Positions 11,199 to 25,639 of a DNA stretch of 64,000 bases are shown piece after piece. The stretch is from Dryas octopetala (Eukaryota > Streptophyta > Magnoliopsida > Rosales > Rosaceae): the NCBI GenBank assembly GCA_963921425.1, contig OY992836.1:8447825-8511824 (forward strand), in the 5' to 3' direction. Each line of letters starts with the position of its first letter. The first letter of the stretch is position 1. The translations under genes and the position numbers were made by a program. The notes beneath the pieces are model-generated. The model did not search any database. It was not told the DNA's origin and saw nothing but the letters and a program-made list of their open reading frames with translations.

Positions 11199-12003
11199 AT
11201 TACAATGACATTTTTGGGGTTATTATGGGCGATTTGGGTGGGTGAGGTTTGTTTTAGCATAACTTAGCAGGTGTGCAGTTACAGCTGCATTGTATTTTGA
11301 ACGTCGATATTTTATATACTTTTGATATAATTCTTTATATTAAACCATTTGAAAAACAAATATCATTACACCAATAGCTAATGAATTTTTTGTTTTCAAC
11401 CGCGGTCATTGGTATTCATAAAATTTGAATTCTCCTCTCAAAAGAGGAGACTGTGTCAAACACTGGACCAAATAATCGTTAGTGATCAATAGCTAGTGAA
11501 TTGATTGATATGCCTCATTTTGATGGCATATTCTTCCTTCTTTCACTTTTAATTGGTTCCTGTCTTTCCAAAAATGATACACATCATATCCGGAAAGGAA
11601 TGGAAAACCGTGATCTAGAATTGTAATGTAAACCCTAAACAATAAAAGCAAACCACCTCATACGGACGTGATAAATTAAAGCACATAAATTATAATAATA
11701 ATTGTACCCAAAATATATGCATGTGTTTCATGACAGCACTGCTTAAGTAAAGGAGGACATGATAAGTTCACGGGAATTCTACTTCACCAAAGACTGTGGA
11801 GAATTGTCCAGAACATGAACATGCATGTACACACAAAAAAAAAAAACAAGCATCCCCAGCACTTTCAGTTGTACACTTTAACCACAAAACACAAACTTCC
11901 AAAAGTACTTTTTGAAAAGCAGCTTTGCTCAAAGCCAAACGTGTTCCTACCCTTCAAAATTTCCACTCACAAAATTGTTTGTATGTTTTTTCGTATACCT
12001 TTC
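11199..12003. repeat. Direct repeat copy B (~805 bp)
   Basis: Partner of 8355-9167. It carries a single ATTACAAT where copy A has the hAT-like element, so it preserves an empty-site sequence. A shared AAAA(A/G)TATA stretch just left of the site means homology starts a few bases before it. Confidence 0.85.
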
Positions 12004-12834
12004 TGACTACCCCTCTTCCTGACAATTCTAGACATGCAATAATATTGATGTACGTGCTTTCTTTTCATTTGCCATTCTTGTGAAACGTTATATTTTATTG
12101 GTCATCCCTGCAAACATTGCCATGTTAGGGCAAGTGAATCTTATTTTTTTGCATATAATTGGACAAAAACTTAAATACGATCATTGACTTTAGATTAAAC
12201 TCACCAATTTTTAGTTATCAAATTAGACCCTATTTTATCTTGACACGTTGAATTTTTATTTAATTTTTCTGTATTTTTTTTATTTATTTTGAATGCCTAT
12301 TTCGTCATTTAGTTGATAAATGACTAGTTTTAATGTTGTGTCAATTAATTTCTTATATTAAACAATTTTTAATTATAATTTTCTTAATAATTACATTTCA
12401 TTTTAAGTTGCTTATGTATATCATGTAAATATGTAATTGGTAATTAATTTATTAATTATTTTTATGAATATTGATTAACTAGTCTTTATGCTTAACAGAT
12501 GAAAAGGACTAGTGATAGCTGCTCTAGTTTTTCTGACAACTTTGTATATTTCTTGGTTGGATAACACTAAGTTATCAAAGTCTGATTAGGTTGGGGGCAA
12601 ATCAGCTTGGACGTCTAAGGCTAGTCGATCAAAACTAGACATTAGACATAGGCAATTATGCACAAGGCAGATCCTCGACATGGCACCGACTCTTAGGAAC
12701 ACTGTCTTTGGAAGGTAAGTGTCATTCCATGCTCCTTCTGTTTGGCTCCATTTACTAGGTGAAGTCAAGCCTAGCTTATTCTTACCATATTGCCTTATTA
12801 ATTATTCTTCTTTTTTCTTATATGTTTTTTTTAC

Positions 12835-13420
12835 CTGAAGAGGCATCTTCTTCTTCTTCCTTTCGACCAGAGTCAAAGATTTTTTCTTCTTTTTCTATCT
12901 TTTTCCGACCTAAATTAGAGGTATCTTCTTTCTCTTTCATCCTTTTTCGGCTTAAATTAGAGGTATCTCTTAATTATTCTATTTTTTTTACCTCACATAG
13001 AGATATCTTTTTTCAGTCTTTTTTTTTCAACCAAAGTTATAGATATTGGTACATATTTTGATTTATGTTAATATACCTCACAAATAGGTTTGTTCTACTT
13101 TTATATGATATACCTTTTACCTTAACTAGATGTACGATGTATATTATTATTCTTCTTCTTCGTGTCTTTTTTCTTTTCAACCTCAATCAGAGGTTTCTTC
13201 TTTTCAACCTCAACCTCTAAGTTAGGTATTTTCTTATTCTTATTTGTGTTTTATATTTTTCTTTACCTAAGTGAAAGGTAGCATCTTTTTTCTCTTTTTT
13301 CTGAACTATGGCACATATTATGATTTATGTTTATATATCTAGCAAATAAGTTTGTATTTGTGTTGCCATTGTTACCTTTCTATTTTATTCTTCTTCTTTT
13401 TTACCCAAAGTGAAGGTTGA
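12835..13420. repeat. Degenerate T/C-rich repeat with an AAATTAGAGGTATCT core
   Basis: Units built around an (A/T)AATTAGAGGTATCT-like core followed by TTCTT(C/T)TTT-rich sequence recur at about 12865, 12912, 12955, 12998 and, more diverged, 13180 and 13400. No coding potential is apparent. Confidence 0.6.
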
Positions 13421-13828
13421 GTGTTTCAATTTTTCCTCTATATAGTAGGTAAGTTATATAAATATTGGGTGTTTAACATGTTAATGATATTTAGGTTTTT
13501 ATATGTAGATCTTCATATTTGTTAATGAATTTTTTTTTTTTTGAATTAGATGCAGGCCGGTGTCATCAAACTTATGAAAATAAAAACATTGAAATTCAAA
13601 ATTATGAGTAATAAATGCCTAAAATTAGGGATTTCTAATTTATTTCCATTATTTATATCAAGGGGCAAAATGGACATACAAAAATAAAAAATGGGTTAAA
13701 ATACAAAGAAAAAAATCCTTGGGGTTAAATCCAATATATATTTCATTGCCAAAATGGGCTTTTATCTACAAACCTCTATTTTTTTTTTTGGCAAGTGAAT
13801 CTTATTCACCTACTTTATTATATGTGTA

Positions 13829-14183
13829 GAAATTTGAGCATCCATCCCAAAACTAATTAACAATATGAGAAGTACGTAGCCCAAATTCCTATAAGCCACT
13901 GGGCAAAGTTAATACTTTTCCAATGTGGAACAATCCACATTCTTTTACGCCTTTTCACGTGTGGTGTCACTTTAAGCCAAACATATGGATAACTCATATT
14001 GGGTGACGTGGAGCACATATGGTCACTTGGCCTAACACACGTGGGTGAACCTGCTTTACTACTATGAAAGAATTTGAGCATCTATCTAAAAACTAATTGG
14101 CAATGGGAGGAGTAACCCAAACTCTTATAAGCCACTGGGCAAAGTTATACTTTTTCAATGTGAAACAACACTCCACATTCTCA
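13829..14183. repeat. Two diverged ~115-bp direct repeats
   Basis: 13829-13942 and 14069-14183 share TTTGAGCATC, TATAAGCCACTGGGCAAAGTT and TTTTCAATGTG-type blocks, ending in CTCCACATTCT. This looks like a duplicated remnant of a dispersed repeat, possibly an LTR end. The family is not identified. Confidence 0.6.
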
Positions 14184-16118
14184 CAATATGAACTGGTCAC
14201 TCTTACAAAATCTTTGTCAAAAACTCATTGATCATTTAAGGAAATGAAAAAACCAACCCTCTAATTCATGTTTGTTGAAGGAAACTCTTTGATATCACCA
14301 TTCAAATATTTTGGTCTTCAATCAAAGAGTTGCAGCAGTTCACCTGCAAGACCAAATATCAAAGAGGGAAGACTAGCTATATCAAAAGGAGGCGCCGGTG
14401 TGGTGTATTCTAAATACGACCTGGTACTGAATTCATTTTTGTTTGAAACATATAAGCATGATTAACCACTTATATATGAGTATTAAATATTCATTCCAAA
14501 AGTTTAAACTATTGAAATACAACACCTTAATTTCAAAACAAAAAAATAAAAACGCTATTGGGATAGAGCCTTATAAAATTAAAAGGCATGAAATAATCTT
14601 GCATACCCTTTTTTTATACCATGTGATTGTCTTTTGGTTACTTGAAACTAACCATTTACCTCACACACTCTTACCACTTAAAACTAATTAATTAACCACT
14701 TTTCACCATTAATTGTTTTAAACTTCCTACCTAACAACACCCTTCAAATAACTCGTTCGAAAGAATTTTTATCAAAACTAAAAAAAATACTTTACGATAC
14801 ATATCTTTTAGAAAATAGAAGTTTTTATTAAATTTCAAGAATAGTAAAAAACTGGGTGCTTGGAGGAGCCTTCGGTTTGGTGTGCAAGCCGTACACAACC
14901 TAAATTTTGGTTATTCTTGAAAATTTCTATGAAAATCGCAATTTTGTCAAAGAGGGGTACACTTTAATTTGATCGTTTGATAGAAACTCCAATTGAAATT
15001 TTTCTTTAAAATAAGAAGCATTTAATAAAAATTTACCAAACTAATAGTTTATTAGTTTAGATATTGATGATCTAGTATCATATGCCAAACTGTTTAACAA
15101 ACAAACATTTCCCTTAAAATTTAGTGATGAGTCGAGACAATATTAGGTAGACCTTTATTTGGTATACATTTATACCCTAAACCTTAAAGTACTCTAACAT
15201 ATATGAAAGGACGAGAATATGCTTGAATCTTAGCTGAGACCTTCTTTTATCCCCGATGTTTTTGGTGGCCATGGAAGCCTAAGGAAATTTTCAAATTAGG
15301 ACCACATCAAAGTAAAAGAGCCAATTACTTTAGTTAGAGTAGATATAAATAATACATTGTAATTAATAGCAAATGCAAAATTGTTTTTTCAAATTAAAAA
15401 ACAAAAATGCAAATGCAAAATTCTCTAAATAATACCTATCGTGTGACAATGGACCTCAATGGACCTCCTCTAATGTCTAAGGCTCTAACTGAAGCCTTTT
15501 TTAAAGACGTGGGCCAAATCAACTGACTATGATGTGCATGTCACAAGCTGCAAATTTTCTCACAATAGAAAGCAAAAAGAACTACTAGAGACGTATCATG
15601 AATTTATAGTTTTGTATAACGTACCACATATAATATATATAGCTTTTCTACTTATCATTAATTATATTTTAATTAAATACTCTAAATTAAACACATACGT
15701 GAATTGTAGAGACAGACGTCATTTTAGTGAATAAATAATAGTCAATTGATTAATATAGAACACTTTTAGAGTCCCTAAACACAAGAAAGCAAATGAATGT
15801 GGTAATTTCTCATGGCCATCACAAGCTAGCAGGGAATGGGAATTGGGAGGGAGGGTGGGGTCTCTCCCTAACATGCTAGAAGATCGATGTGTTTCCATGT
15901 ACTTTTGGGAGGAGGAATTGAAGGCCACACGACATGCAATGAGCTCATATTTACCACAAACCCATTTCGTGGCTAGTGGCCTTTCATTCTATACACAGAC
16001 AGATCAAGGCAGTCTTGTCCTTCGGATATGCATATCACATGATTCTGACAATTCACTCTCATTGCATAATGCATATATGATATATGGCCTTCATTTCATC
16101 TCATTTCTCATAATATTA

Positions 16119-16162
16119 TTCACTCACTCACCCACTCACCCACTCACTCACTTACTCACATC
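16119..16162. repeat. CACT-type microsatellite
   Basis: About ten units of CACT/CACC/TACT. They account for the Thr/His/Pro-rich tail of an overlapping open frame. Confidence 0.85.
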
Positions 16163-16373
16163 GATACTTACACTTTTACAAGAAAATGCATGCATGGGAG
16201 TTCCTTGTATTGTCTTGTCATGGTAAATTTAATATATCTTTTCCTTAAGTTGGATGAATTTGAACATTAAAATACAAACTATTCTAATTTTACCCAAAAT
16301 AAGTAGTTTAACTTTGAGTCCGGTTTTGGCCACACAAAAAAAAAAGAACTTTGAATCCGGTTGTGTTGTCTAC

Positions 16374-19300
16374 TAGGGGTGGGTTCGGTACGGTAACCGT
16401 ACTGAAACCCACATACCGACTTTCGACCGAGAATGAGCGGAGGGAGGATTTTGGACCCCGATACTGTGCCGACGGTAGTCGGAATCCGATGCATTCGGCA
16501 TCAGTCGGAGCTAGGCGGTGTCGGAACGATACTCAGCAAACCCACTGTAGCAAAACCCAGAAATTGAAACCAAAGGGAGGTGGCGAGACAGAGGGGGTTT
16601 CGAGTGGGCGGAGACCAAACGGAGAGAGGGGAGGAGGAGGCGAGTAGTCGAGCATGATGAGCTCGGCCTCGTCACCAGCCGTTGCCGGAGGGCGCAGATC
16701 GAAGAGAGAGGTGATCGGGGAGGGAGGAGAGAGAAGAGAGATAAGAGATCTGGGAGAGAGAAGGTCATGGGGAGGGAGAGGAGGAAGAAAGGAAGAGTTT
16801 GGTGGTGGTCTCGCCGCCTAGCTCGCCGGCGTCACGCCTGACTGAGGAGAGAGGATGTCGCGGGAAGGAGGAGAGAGAGAGACTTCGAGAGTGAGAGAGA
16901 GACAGACTTCGAGAGAGAGAGAGTTTGAGTTTTGAGTTTTGTTTTAAGTGGTTTTTTTTTAAAAAATTCATTTATTATTTAGATTTTAGACATTATGAAA
17001 TTAGGAATTTATGAATAATAAGATTAGAGTATTTTGGGGTTTCGTTTGGGGTTTGGACTTTGGGTTTTAGGGTTTAGGGTTTTTTGGGATCAAATTTCAA
17101 TTGGGGTTTGGTTGGGGTTTGAAGTTTTTTATTTTTATTACATATGTTTTTAAATTTATAGTATATAGTTTATAGTTTATAGTTTATAGTTTATACTTAT
17201 AGTTAGTAGTTAACTACTTACTAGTTAGGCTTAATTATCGATTTACCACCCAAAATTGTAACTCATTCTCACTTTACCACCTGAAAGTTTTTTTGTCCCA
17301 GATTACCACCTGTAACTTACACCCGTGTCCCACTTTACCTTGTTCCGTCAACAATTTTGTTAATGCTGACGTGACGCGCTGGATGTGCGCCACGTGTCAC
17401 ATCTTTTTTTATATTTTTTGATTTTTTTGTATTTTTGTATTTTTATAAACTTTGAAAATTAATTAAAAATAGCTCTGAGTTTAGAAAAATACATGGAAAA
17501 TTCCTACTGACTTGTCTTGACTAGTACTAATTTACTATGGGGTCAAAATGCCAATTTTCCCTCTAAAAATTTCCAAAAAATTTGGAGAGTCTAAATTTAT
17601 TTCTAGAAAATTAAAATACTCTAAACTCTTTAGAAATTCATAGAATAATCTCCCGAACTCCAAAAAATATGAGGTCTGCACCGTTAGTCTTCTGAAAACT
17701 AACAATACCTTTCTTGTGAACACTTGCTACCCAAAAGACCTCTCGGTCTTAAAGGAAAATAAAATTCCTTATAATATAAATTCTAGAAAAATTCTAGAAT
17801 TTCTGTAAAATCTCAAAATAATTCTCTAAAACAGGCTTTTGGTAATTTTTCAAAATATTTTTGAGAATTTGTCCAAGAGTTTACGAAAATTTTAGAATTT
17901 TTTCTAGAATTTATTTAATAGAGGAAAATTTATTTTAATTTTTTAGAAATAAATTTGGACTTTCTAATTTTTTTGGAAATTTTTGGAGGGCAAATTGGTA
18001 ATTTAACCTTATAGTAAATTAGTGCTAGTCAAGACGAGTCCGTAGAAATTTTTCGTGTATTTTTCTGAGTTTGGAGCTATTTTTAATTAATTTTCAAAGT
18101 TTATAAAAATAAAAAAATGCAAAAAATAAAAATAGATGTGACACCTGGCGCACATCTAGCGCGCCACATCAGCATTAACGGCCATATCGTCAACATTAAC
18201 GGAATTGTTGACGGAATAAGGTAAAGTGGGACACGGATATAAGTTACAGGTGGTAATCTGGGACAAAAAAACTTTCAGGTGGTAAAGTGGGAATGAGTTA
18301 CAATTTTGGGTGGTAAATCGATAATTAAGCCTTACTAGTTACTAGTTACTAGTTACTAACTTCCTATATAGTATATACTATAAATTTATAACTTATAACT
18401 TATAAATACTAAACCCTATAATTTATATGTTTTTTAAATTTTTATAGTATATAGTTAATACTTAATAGTATATGTTTTTTAATTTATATCATTAATTATA
18501 TCCTAAACCTTAGGGTATAGCACTATAGCAGTATAGCCTATACTCTATACTTCTATAATGTATTAATGTATATAGTATATACTTAATAGTTAATACTATA
18601 TAGTCTATATTACTTTACTACTTTATACTTTTATAGTATATTAGTAAATACTATATACTATTTAGTATTTAGTATATAGTATATAATATAAGTTAAATAA
18701 CTATATATTATTTACTATTTACTATTTAGTATATACTATATTAGTATATTACATTATTAGTATATTAGTATACTACATTAGTATATTACCTAATAGGGCG
18801 TTAGGCTAAATGACTAATACCATATACTAATAATAATATATTATACCATATTGTACATTTATGATTGAGGTAATTACATAAATCATAAATAGTCCATAAC
18901 TTCATAGTCCATATTGATATTAATATATTATACCATATTTTACTATATTATATCATATTATACAATATACTAATTAAATTATTAATATTATCATATTATA
19001 CTATACTATACCATATTATACCATATTATAGTATTATACTAAATATTATATCCCAAACTCTAAGTTACCAACTATGAATCAATGAAGTATAAATTTATAG
19101 TATTAGACTATTAGGGTATAGCCGTATAGAAATTAGTAATTTAGTATGAGATATCATATACATATACTATATAGGGTTTATAATTTAGTAAAATATTAGG
19201 GTTTAGGATATTTTTAATTAGTTTTTATATAGAAATGTATTATATAAATTAAAAAACATATAAGTTAATAAGTTATAGGGTTTATAAATTTATATATGTT

Positions 19301-19634
19301 TTATATAAATTATAGAAAATTAGAAATGTATTATATAAAATTAGAAATTATATAGAAAGGTATTTAGTATTTTAGTATTTTTTATTTAGGGTATATCGAT
19401 ATAGTATAGAAATGTATAAAAATGAATTATTTTAGTTATATTTTTTCAATATACGGTCGGTATCTGTATACCGTCGGTACCGAGTTTTGTAAACTAATAC
19501 TGTTACCAAAATCATTGGTATCGGTATGAATACCGAATATCGGTATCGGTAACCGGCTAGTTAGGTATTTTTTGGTATAATAGTCGGTCGGTTGTCGGTA
19601 ATTTTCGGTTTTTCGGTATAAAAACCCAGCCCTA
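16374..19634. mobile_element. hAT-type non-autonomous element carrying a nested foldback element
   Basis: The ends TAGGGGTGGGTTCGG and (read inward from the right) TAGGGCTGGGTTTTTA are inverted repeats. A perfect 8-bp target duplication TTGTCTAC flanks them (16366-16373 and 19635-19642). The interior has a purine-rich block (16540-16930) and a very AT-rich low-complexity block of TATAGTATA-like units (18340-19430), with no transposase. A foldback element sits at 17228-18331; without it the element is about 2.15 kb. The block at 17030-17165 resembles 42460-42560 in the transposase-bearing hAT element, so the two may be related. Confidence 0.85.
17228..18331. mobile_element. Mutator-like foldback element, copy 2
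   Basis: 1104 bp, with GGCTTAATTA ends and halves that are inverted repeats of each other. A 10-bp direct repeat TTACTAGTTA flanks it (17218-17227 and 18332-18341). It is nested in the hAT-type element 16374-19634, so it is younger than that insertion. It is the same family as 10028-11147 and 47983-49082. Confidence 0.9.
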
Positions 19635-19642
19635 TTGTCTAC

Positions 19643-21600
19643 CACCAAATGTCTGCACAAACCTCTCTCAAATCAGATGAGACGAAACAATGCAAAATGG
19701 AGAAAAACTTTCTGCATGCACTTGGAAAATTATAATTCACTGTTTTTTTTAGATAAACAATAACTGTCGTTCATGACATTTGAATTCAGAACCTTTTCTC
19801 ACAAATTAAAGACAGTATATAATTTACCGTAATTAAGAAAGCTTATTAATTTTGTCAATGAATATACTCCTTAAACTTTACAATAAATTTTAAAACAGCT
19901 TTAATAAGTAGTGCTGATCGATTTGATAAAAAATAAAAAACACATAGAAGAAAAATGGAGGCACTATTAACACTCCTAGAGAGTCATGTAGTACTAAAGA
20001 ACCTATTAGTCTAGTGGAATTTCTCTTCCAAATGTTGGAAAAATTCCCAAGTTTGACTTTCCTTTCCCAAATAAAATGAAAAAATGAGTCATGCACTCCT
20101 ATTATTTTTTGCTCTTTGGATCTCATTTGATGGATCACCAATTTAATTGCCAATTTTTCATATGAAATCGTCTTGGTATAGTTATTTGATTAATTTCCAC
20201 ATGAAAGCTAGCTTCTTTATATTCCTTAATGAAATTTTTTTCTATCTTTAATATATATATAGTTAGAAGAGATAGTTTGGTTAAACGTACTTTCATGAAT
20301 ACTGAAAAAAAATTAGTTAAATAAATTGTTAAAAGATCTAGAAGCCTATTTAATTTATAAGGGATGAAATAATAAACAAAAAATTTGTTGACTTAAAAAA
20401 TAAAAACGTAAATAATAAGATAATATCATGTCGCTAAAAAAGAGGAACAACTAACAACATTAAAAAAAAAAAAAAACCAAAAAACTTACGTGAATTTGCA
20501 GCAAAATTTCAAAGGAGAGGATAGTTATAATTTATAAAACTTTCAATAGTGAATTGGAATGCATACGTTTAAAATATTTCTCATTCTTTTATCATGTAGA
20601 TTACAGAGAAATATAGAAAATTAATTTTAATAATAAAAAATAATGTCATTTGATATGTGCATCATGTAAAGTGTTAGATACATGATATTTATAGGATACA
20701 AGAGTTAACCTAGCTAGCTAGATACAATTAAAAGACTTAAGGAACAAGTAAATATACAATTTTAATTCACAAAGGAAACATGAATCGAGTTGGGAAACTT
20801 CTTGAGAATTATCTTCACGTTAGCGCCTTGGAAGATGCTAGTTATAACATATGTGATAAGGTTAACGATAAAAATGTAAATTGATATCTAGATATCAATT
20901 GTAGAATTGAGATAAAGTTTGATTCTTGGAGAAAATAAAACATAATTAGCTTGTAGTAGTCTATGCAATAATTTGAGGGGCAAGAAATAAAAAACAAATG
21001 ATATGAGTAAAGTTTCCACTTTTGTACTAGCAAAAAAAAAAAAAAAACGTTTCTATGTTGGTCCCACTGAAGTACATGCAAAAACAAACTAAAGAAAATG
21101 CTGTGCTCAGTAGGACAAATAAGAATCATCCACTCGCTAACAAGTGTATCTACAAAACAGCCACGTATCCAGGGCAGGACCAATCAGTCCGAAACAACGG
21201 CCACAATTTTAGCGTGCCACCACGCTCCCCACTGCGCGTAAACGGAGAAGCAACTCGAACAGTCTCGGTCACACGCGGGTCACCGTCACCGCTCACCTTC
21301 GAGTCCTTCCTAGAGCCTGGACCCCACTCGACACACACACATTCCGAGACAACCTCAACAATTCGGGCTCCTCAGATTGCGCCACGCGTCACGCAACTCA
21401 CCCTCTCTGTCTCTCCTTCGTGCCGTACGTGCGGTTCCATGGACCAATGGACACCTTGCTTGAAAATTGAAATAAACAAAAGTTACCTCTCTTTTCCTTT
21501 ATTTTTTATTTTTTATTTTTTTGGGGTTTTTGCATTTTGCATGGCCAGGCTTCTCTAAACCCAGAGCCAATAATGCTGGGGCACTCGAGGCCACTCGGTT
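19643..21600. other. Intergenic and distal MIPS promoter region
   Basis: No gene is supported. From about 21130 the sequence becomes GC-richer, with several CACG-containing boxes (for example GCCACG near 21160 and CCACGCGTCACGC near 21383) that may belong to the MIPS promoter. A 167-codon open frame (21055-21558) runs through this and lacks recognisable features. Confidence 0.5.
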
Positions 21601-21605
21601 GAGCG

Positions 21606-21643
21606 CCACGTGTCTCTGCAGTGTCACATCTTCTCTATAAATA
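21606..21643 (+). promoter_or_regulatory. MIPS core promoter: G-box and TATA box
   Basis: A G-box CACGTG (21607-21612, in context GCCACGTGTC, an ABRE-type site) lies 24 bp upstream of TATAAATA (21636-21643). Transcription would be expected to start near 21665-21675, leaving a 5' leader of about 130 bases before the ATG at 21806. G-box/ABRE control fits a stress- and hormone-responsive gene, but that is inference. Confidence 0.75.
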
Positions 21644-21805
21644 AACTGCATTGGGAGCAACTTGAAGGAGCAGCACCAGCCTTAGGATTGAGATTTGAGA
21701 TTGAGATTGAGAAGTAGTAGTACATTAGCTCTCTCTCTTGAGCCCCGTTTGGTTCCATAGAAAGTAAAAGCCCTTTAATTTTCTTAGGAAAAAAGAAAAG
21801 AGAAA

Positions 21806-24389
<2,584 letters not shown>

Positions 24390-25639
24390 ACAACCAAAGA
24401 TATGTATGGAAGATTGATTCAGAAAGTTGAACAATCAGTCCCCTCTGTCTTTTATTAATCTGGTGTTTTTACAGATTGTGTGACTGGTCTTTGTGTTTGA
24501 TCTTTTAATTTTATATATGGCGAAGGTGCCCATGGCCATGTCTAGCGCAGTTGCTTCTAGCTCATTCAGAAGCAAGCAACTCTTTTGTAATGGAGGTAGA
24601 TATATAAATATTGGACAGGTTAATTATGTGCCTAATTGTGCTACCCCTTTTTCTCTTACCATTTTCTGTTGCATAACATTTCAACATTGCAAAATTACCG
24701 AAATTAAATTATGGGAAGTGTTAAAATTTGTTTGGTTCTTGGGAATAATTAGAACACCAGAAAAATTACCTAAATCAATTTTTCAACAGAAGCCATATTT
24801 ATATATATATAGTATGAAGGCCATGAAAAAGAAGCCGATGTATATGCACCAGCAGAAGCGAAATCCTTCTCTGGTCTCAGTTTCTAACGTGTGAAACATA
24901 TATTCTTTACTGATGGCAAGTGGTCATAGCATAATAGAATTTAGACGACCATATGTAAAGATGAGTAAGGAGTTCAAATGGACCACAAATATGTGGGGAG
25001 CTCGTAGTTTTGGGACAAGGAAGGAAAAAACTTACCTAGTGATGGGGTATCCCTGAAAAGAAAAATAAAGACAATACATGAGAAAGAGAGTGAGAAAGAG
25101 TGCGAGAGAAGAGAGAGAGCCAATTAGAGAGGGGAGATGTCATGTGGTATCACATAGTGGGATAAGTAAGTTCTTCTCAATAAGGAAACATCTGGATGAG
25201 CTAACTTTTTGTCCACAAATTTGTTCAATAATTCACGAGGTAACATAGTGGTCCCCTCAGTCTTATGTCTAGAAGTTTCTATTTTTCGGATTTATTGATC
25301 ATCGACAAATTTTATCAATATTTCTATTGTTTATTCTATATTATTTATTTTAGAACAATACTTTCTTCCGTCCCTAGTTGGAGGAACTCCTCCACCCTCC
25401 TCTCACAGATGTATGTACTTTTTTGTCTTTTCATTCAGTTTATGAATTAATTTTTAATTTATTTAGAATGAAACGACCAAAAAATACATTCTCTTGTGAG
25501 AGGATTAAGGGAAATATTGTTCTTTAGTTTAAGATGTGTTGTTGGTTCCTGACTTGGACCAAAATATGCTAAGTGTGGGTCAATTACTACAAAATGATTA
25601 TGAAATTCACTTTGATGACAAATTGTTGCAAGATTTATA
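24390..25639. other. MIPS 3' flank and intergenic sequence
   Basis: The 3' UTR presumably runs through the T-rich stretch to about 24520. The open frame 24493-24894 matches nothing I know. There is a GA-rich patch at about 25080-25125. Confidence 0.5.

Larger units (their letters stand above)
12004..16365. other. Gene-poor stretch
   Basis: I could not support a gene here. The longest open frame (15843-16226, 127 codons) matches no family I recognise and ends in a CACT microsatellite. The 65-codon frame at 14268 is also unrecognised. Low-order repeats within it are listed separately. Confidence 0.4.

Noticed and set aside
14268-14465. 65-codon frame with gene-like composition
   Set aside because: It could be an exon fragment, but no matching neighbour exon or known protein was recognised.
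15843-16226. 127-codon open frame
   Set aside because: No domain recognised, ends in a microsatellite, and no splice or promoter support was seen.
17030-17100. Interstitial telomere repeat (GGGTTTAGGGTTT)
   Set aside because: Only a few imperfect units, placed in the subterminal region of a hAT-type element and echoed at 42460-42560.
21055-21558. 167-codon open frame upstream of MIPS
   Set aside because: It runs across the GC-rich MIPS promoter region, has no recognisable domain, and its end is coded by T-rich sequence.
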